Shown here: piece after piece, positions 59,788 through 64,000 of the stretch
How the letters are laid out: the number at the start of each line of letters is the position of its first letter
How positions within the stretch are numbered: the stretch's first letter is position 1
NCBI GenBank assembly: GCA_020849945.1
Contig: JADZFK010000138.1
Coordinates: 1-64,000, forward strand
Reading direction: 5' to 3'
Length of the DNA stretch: 64,000 nucleotides
Source of the DNA: Pirellulales bacterium
GTDB lineage: Bacteria > Planctomycetota > Planctomycetia > Pirellulales > Lacipirellulaceae
The notes under the pieces: model-generated
The model's database searches: none
Told to the model about the DNA's origin: nothing
The model's input: the letters and a program-made list of their open reading frames with translations, nothing else
Program-made: the position numbers and the translations under genes

Positions 59788-61649
59788 GGGTTCTTCCGGG
59801 GCTGGGCGTCAGGGTTGGCCGGATCATCGATTCGGACTTCGAGGCCGCTGTTGCGGAGGAGTCGCTGGAGGTCACGTGCGCGTTGGGGGCCATCGGGGGC
59901 AACGCTCAGGAGGAGGACGGGGCGCCAGTAGAGCCTGTCGCCCGCCATGCCCCAACCGTCGATTTGGTTCCGGACATGCTTGACGAGTTCGTCGACGGCG
60001 AGGACGGTATCGCCCTGGAAGGGGATCGATTTTCCCGGCGCGTTAGCCGAGGGCGTACCATCGGACATGATCGTGAGCTGGTCGTTGCGGACGACGATGC
60101 GAATCGTGCGGCGAACGGGGGTCGCATGTTGAGGTTTTTGGCGTAAGGCCCAATCGTTTCCGCGGGAATCGGCCATGCTGGTGATGATGCGTTTGTTTGA
60201 TTCGGCATTGGCGTCGTAGTAGCCTGGCCCGGCGGGGGTGCCGCCGGCCATGACACTTACGTTGCGAGGCGAGTTGGTTTCGGTGGGGGCGCCGAGGTCG
60301 CTTGCGGTTGGCGAGCCGGGGGCGACACCGCGAGGGGCGTCGGAGGGGGGTGCGTTGGGGGGGCCGCTCGTTCCTGCTGAAGCAGGAACGCCGGGGGAGC
60401 CGCTGGAATGAATGCTGGAAGGGACGCCGGGGGAGACGCTGGAGGGGGCGCCGGGGGGGGCGTTCGATCCTGCTGAAGCAGGAACGCCGGAGAGGACGCC
60501 GGAGGGAACGCTGGAATGAACGCCGGAGAGAACGCCGGAGAGAACGCCGGAGGGAACGCCGGAGGGAACGCCAGCAGGAACGGTGGGGGGGGAGGCGCCG
60601 TTGGCTGTAGTGTTGGTTGAGATTTCGCCGTAATCGTCCTCGGCTTCTTGGAACGGTTGTTCGTCGTCGTTGACGCCGTAGCGTTCGTCGGCGGAGATGG
60701 CCGAGCCTCGGTATGCGCGAGGAGCTGCCGCGGCAAGGACTTCCTGCCGAGCGCGGGCTTGCTGCAGGGCCACTTGCTGGATGGACGCGAGATTGATATC
60801 AGGCTGTGGGAACTTCAGCTTCCAGTCGTCTTCCACGAGTTCGAAGCCGAGATCGAAATCGCCGGCCTCGATCGCTTGACGAGCGCGGTCGAAGGAGACC
60901 AAGCCGGCGGGCCGAACGAGGAGCAGGGGGTAGGGTTCGGTATCGCGGTTTTGCCCTTCCTTGGGGATGAGGCGAACATAGTAATCGCGGGAAGCGCGGA
61001 GCGTGGAAGCCAGCGGGTTGCCCGCGCCGTAGGGTGGCAGCAGGTCGTTGGCCGGCACGAGCACGCCTTCGGGCTGAAGGATAACGCCTTCCTTGACGCA
61101 CTCGACATACATGGGCCGACGAAACGTGCCGTTGGGTCCTTCGTAAGGCACGACCGCGTACGAAGCGGGAGCCTTCTGGGCTTCCTCTTGGAGAGAGCCG
61201 ATCGTGGTTTCGGCCTCGGAGACAAGTTCGTTGAGACGTCCGAGTTCTCTCTCGGCTTGGGCGCGGTCATCGAGGTGGTCTTTTTCGAGGGCGTCGAGTT
61301 CGACCGCGGCCGTTTGGACGGAACGTAATCGTTCTTGCAGTCGGCGGATATGGTCTTCGACGTGGCTGAGTCGTTGGTGTTCCTCGTGGAGTTTGTGTTC
61401 GGCCTGTTGACGGGCGGAGCCGAGGCTACCGGTGTAGGCGTGGACCATCTCAATTTGTTTGGAGAGGCCGCCGTCGGCATGTTTGGCGGCGGTACGGTTG
61501 GCCTCGATGTGTTCTTGGGCCGTGTCGCGCGCGCTGCGGCTAACCGCGACGAGGACGACCAACAAGGCGCCCATCGTGCAGAGCAGAATCCCGATAAAGG
61601 GAAACAGCGAAATCGGGCTAGAGACTTCGTGTTCGCGGAGGCGGCTCAT
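59784..61649 (-). CDS. Second ExbD-like partner subunit with long coiled coil and repeat linker (no TM Asp)
   Basis: SPISLFPFIGILLCTMGALLVVLVAVS; coiled coil; C-terminus RDLQRLLRNSGLEVRID; ATGA coupling. Confidence 0.65.
   Translation of the reverse strand: MSRLREHEVSSPISLFPFIGILLCTMGALLVVLVAVSRSARDTAQEHIEANRTAAKHADGGLSKQIEMVHAYTGSLGSARQQAEHKLHEEHQRLSHVEDHIRRLQERLRSVQTAAVELDALEKDHLDDRAQAERELGRLNELVSEAETTIGSLQEEAQKAPASYAVVPYEGPNGTFRRPMYVECVKEGVILQPEGVLVPANDLLPPYGAGNPLASTLRASRDYYVRLIPKEGQNRDTEPYPLLLVRPAGLVSFDRARQAIEAGDFDLGFELVEDDWKLKFPQPDINLASIQQVALQQARARQEVLAAAAPRAYRGSAISADERYGVNDDEQPFQEAEDDYGEISTNTTANGASPPTVPAGVPSGVPSGVLSGVLSGVHSSVPSGVLSGVPASAGSNAPPGAPSSVSPGVPSSIHSSGSPGVPASAGTSGPPNAPPSDAPRGVAPGSPTASDLGAPTETNSPRNVSVMAGGTPAGPGYYDANAESNKRIITSMADSRGNDWALRQKPQHATPVRRTIRIVVRNDQLTIMSDGTPSANAPGKSIPFQGDTVLAVDELVKHVRNQIDGWGMAGDRLYWRPVLLLSVAPDGPQRARDLQRLLRNSGLEVRIDDPANPDAQPRKNP
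60373..60588. repeat. In-frame 12-nt minisatellite, 18 units
   Basis: Constant 12-nt register with consensus GGAACGCCGGAG; encodes (P/L)SGV-type tetrapeptides on minus strand. Confidence 0.9.
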
Positions 61650-63493
61650 GCGGCTTGGTTGGCGGCTTCACCGCCAGCGAGATCAAGGGACCGAACGTGG
61701 AGTGGGTGCCCGAGGCGGGCACTGAGGAGCTGAATGGCGGCGGAAAGGTTGAGGGCCATCTCTTCGAAGTTGTGGGCATTCTGCACGGCGTTCAAGTTGC
61801 TGGAAAGCGACTCTTCGAGTTTGCGGATATGGCCAGTGGCATCGACGACTTTGAGGAGGACATCGGCTTGTCGGATTAGTTGTTCCTGTTGCTCGACGGT
61901 AGCGCTGGCTGCTTCCACAAGGGCGACCTGGATTTCTTTGAGGAGGTGTTCGCTTTGTTGGATGAGGCGTTCTTGCCGTTCGGCCGCGTTGGTCATGGCG
62001 ATGCCGAGGGCGGCCTCGACCTCGGTAAGGTGCTGGCGGTTTTCCGCGGCGAGTTCCTTTTCACTGGCGGTCAGCACTTCGCCGTGCCGTTCGAGGGCTT
62101 CGATCAGGAGTTCGGCAAGTTTTTCGAGGCCTTCTCGGAGCCGGTCGGTGGTGACTTGGGTGCTCAGGTCGAGTTGTTCGGCGTGTTGGGCCGAGCTGGC
62201 CACGAGGCGGTCTACGTGTTGCTTTGCGCCTTGGTTGATCGATTCGGCGAGGCAAGTGATGCTTTCCGCCACCGAGGTTGCGAAGGAATCGCGGAGCGTG
62301 CGAGCGGCACCGATGCTTGCGTCGGCCCATTGGAGTTGGGTTTGATCGAGGGTGTGCTTCCAAATGTCGGCTTGCCGGCCCGCGAGCGATTCGATGGCCA
62401 ACACCACCTGGTCGGTCATGCGGCGGATCGCGGCGACGTTGGGATCGGAGTGGTTGGCCTCGGGAACCTCGCCGGTGGACTGGAATCGGCCAACTAGTTC
62501 GTGAGCGACACGCTCATCGACGCGGCCGAGGAGTTTGTCTTCCACGCGTTCGACGGCAGACTTCGTAAACATCAGGATCATGGTAAGCGAAAGGGCGGTG
62601 GCGGTGTGATCGAAGGCCACGCCCAACCCGTGGGTGACTTTGGTCATCGATTCTTCGAGCGTTTCGGGATTCAAATTTGCGACGGCGATCGTGATGCCGA
62701 TGACGGTGCCCAACAGGCCTAAGATCGGGATGGCCCAAATGATGATCCGCACCGTGGCGTATGCGCCGTTGATGCGAACCGACTCGACCTCTTCCAGATG
62801 TCGGAGGCGCGAATCGAGCGTATCGGCCGAGCCGGTGCGGCGGATGAAATCGAGGGCGTCGCGGAGCCGGCGGACAAGGAAGGTATCTTCCAAGGTGCAA
62901 TGCTGGGCGAGTTGGGCGAGGAGGGCATCGCAATCGGCCACGGTGTTGCCGCCGTTGGGAACCGCGGGTAGTAGGATCGCGCGCAACGACGAGAATTGGC
63001 CCACGACATTTAAGAATCGCAGAACGAGGGCGGAAAGGCCAATGAAGAACACGGTCAGTTCGATGATTTCGATGGGGTGCCCGGCGCAGTAGCGCGAAAG
63101 CAACTGGCTTTGGATGATCCCCTGACTTAGGAGGGCGAAGAAATTCGCGGCGATCACCACGCCCCACATGAGCGGTTGGCCCAGGATGAGGTCGGCGAGC
63201 GGGTGGCGTTGCTCGATCGAGCGTGGTTGGAACAAGTCGAACATGCCGACGGCCGCACCGACCGCGGCGCAGAGTCGGAGAACGGTGATGAGTAGGTCGT
63301 GCCCTTGGGAAAGGGTGTTGGTATCGGGATCGCGGAGTACGAACGGCAACAACGAGGACCACGAGAACAGGCAAGCGGCGAGGATCCAGAACGTGCCACG
63401 AGGGCACTTGCCCAGCAGGGCGTTGAAGCCCCAGAGCGTGGCCGCCACTACAGCTAATGCCAAACCAAGATTGGTGATCGAAAGTGCATCCAT
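61646..63493 (-). CDS. MotA/TolQ/ExbB proton-channel family protein with long C-terminal coiled tail
   Basis: AIPILGLLGTVIGITIAVANLNPETLEESMTKVTHGLGVAFDHTATALSLTMILMF; about 250 aa of helical tail. Confidence 0.85.
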   Translation of the reverse strand: MDALSITNLGLALAVVAATLWGFNALLGKCPRGTFWILAACLFSWSSLLPFVLRDPDTNTLSQGHDLLITVLRLCAAVGAAVGMFDLFQPRSIEQRHPLADLILGQPLMWGVVIAANFFALLSQGIIQSQLLSRYCAGHPIEIIELTVFFIGLSALVLRFLNVVGQFSSLRAILLPAVPNGGNTVADCDALLAQLAQHCTLEDTFLVRRLRDALDFIRRTGSADTLDSRLRHLEEVESVRINGAYATVRIIIWAIPILGLLGTVIGITIAVANLNPETLEESMTKVTHGLGVAFDHTATALSLTMILMFTKSAVERVEDKLLGRVDERVAHELVGRFQSTGEVPEANHSDPNVAAIRRMTDQVVLAIESLAGRQADIWKHTLDQTQLQWADASIGAARTLRDSFATSVAESITCLAESINQGAKQHVDRLVASSAQHAEQLDLSTQVTTDRLREGLEKLAELLIEALERHGEVLTASEKELAAENRQHLTEVEAALGIAMTNAAERQERLIQQSEHLLKEIQVALVEAASATVEQQEQLIRQADVLLKVVDATGHIRKLEESLSSNLNAVQNAHNFEEMALNLSAAIQLLSARLGHPLHVRSLDLAGGEAANQAA

Positions 63494-63864
63494 GAGAAAT
63501 CATCCGCTAGTGTTTTGTAAGTCGATGGTGCCAACGGGCGGCGCGGCAGCTAGCGCCGCTGGCACGCACGGAGTGCGCAGCATCGACGACGAGTCATCGT
63601 CCTTAGTCCCTCAAAATCGACCTGATCGTTAAACTTGATGAGTTAAAGTTGCCGCAAATCTCGCAGTTTCGCTTTGCGATACAAGCCGCAGAATCGGTAA
63701 GCGTAGCCAAAAGGTTCCTACGCAGCTTGCCGATAAATCTGTTGCCCGGTCGAACAGGCAGGAAGTGCGAGATTGGGCGCGGCGCTAGTGTCGATGGCAC
63801 TGAGGTTGATCGCACGAGAAGGGAATTGAATCGAGCCAGATTGAGAACCGCATTCCCAGGGGGC

Positions 63865-63911
63865 GCAGTCCGGTGCTAGCTCGGCCGAGCTACCCGGACT
63901 GCTTTTTTTTT
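63865..63911 (+). terminator. Rho-independent terminator-like hairpin with T9
   Basis: GCAGTCCGGTGCTAGCTCGG/CCGAGCTACCCGGACTGC followed by TTTTTTTTT. Confidence 0.6.
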
Positions 63912-64000
63912 CGGGCGGCGTTGGCATAGCTGGGCTTGGAGTAAGGCAGCAGTGGAGCCGCCGGTGGAGCCCGGTGGCTATACCGCTCGCGGTCGGGATG
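63890..64000 (-). CDS. Possible C-terminal fragment of a gene entering from the right edge
   Basis: Open minus frame to window edge: ...HPDRERYSHRAPPAAPLLPYSKPSYANAARKKKQSG*. Confidence 0.35.
   Translation of the reverse strand, partial: HPDRERYSHRAPPAAPLLPYSKPSYANAARKKKQSG

Noticed and set aside
58742-59902. 386-aa minus-strand ORF in alternate frame
   Set aside because: Overlaps the coupled 58768..59787 frame, which has a TM segment and coiled coil; the alternate frame is Arg/Pro/His-rich noise.
58768-63493. Zorya-type anti-phage system (ZorA-like channel with long tail)
   Set aside because: No OmpA-like peptidoglycan-binding ZorB and no ZorC/D/E helicase or nuclease genes nearby; two ExbD-like partners instead.

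Overview
This looks like a chromosomal window from a planctomycete, probably Pirellulales-like. The lineage is inferred from DUF1559 prepilin-like, PVC-type c-type cytochrome/HEAT and PEP-CTERM proteins and from H4MPT-pathway genes. About 50 coding regions are supportable. No rRNA, tRNA, CRISPR array or intact IS element was recognised. Main blocks: (i) 0-24 kb: envelope and secretome genes (cyclophilin-type lipoprotein, ABC exporter, SDR, C-terminally short SecA-like ATPase, CrcB, KAS-II, peroxiredoxin, GH18-like and other PEP-CTERM proteins, DUF1559). (ii) 25-42 kb: assorted metabolic and regulatory genes (ThuA, LMW-PTP/LmbE/NagB-like trio, heme-binding dehydrogenase, beta-helix protein, Ser/Thr kinase, Dus). 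(iii) 42-58.5 kb: a dense iron / Fe-S / redox region (SufR-like, NuoB, SufC, SufB, Uma2, SufD, Rieske, Uma2, SufT, two H4MPT-biosynthesis-like genes, FeoB, two FeoA, PntA2-PntB, Rrf2). (iv) 58.7-63.5 kb: a translationally coupled three-gene operon with a MotA/TolQ/ExbB-like channel and two different ExbD-like partners, the best candidate here for an undescribed molecular machine. Intergenic DNA holds several families of dispersed palindromic repeats, including three copies of an element that is exactly 86 bp each time. Other candidate signals are a Fur-type palindrome, a possible SufR operator, and a structured small-RNA candidate with a perfect terminator-like hairpin. All calls come from reading the sequence and ORF translations; no database searches were run.
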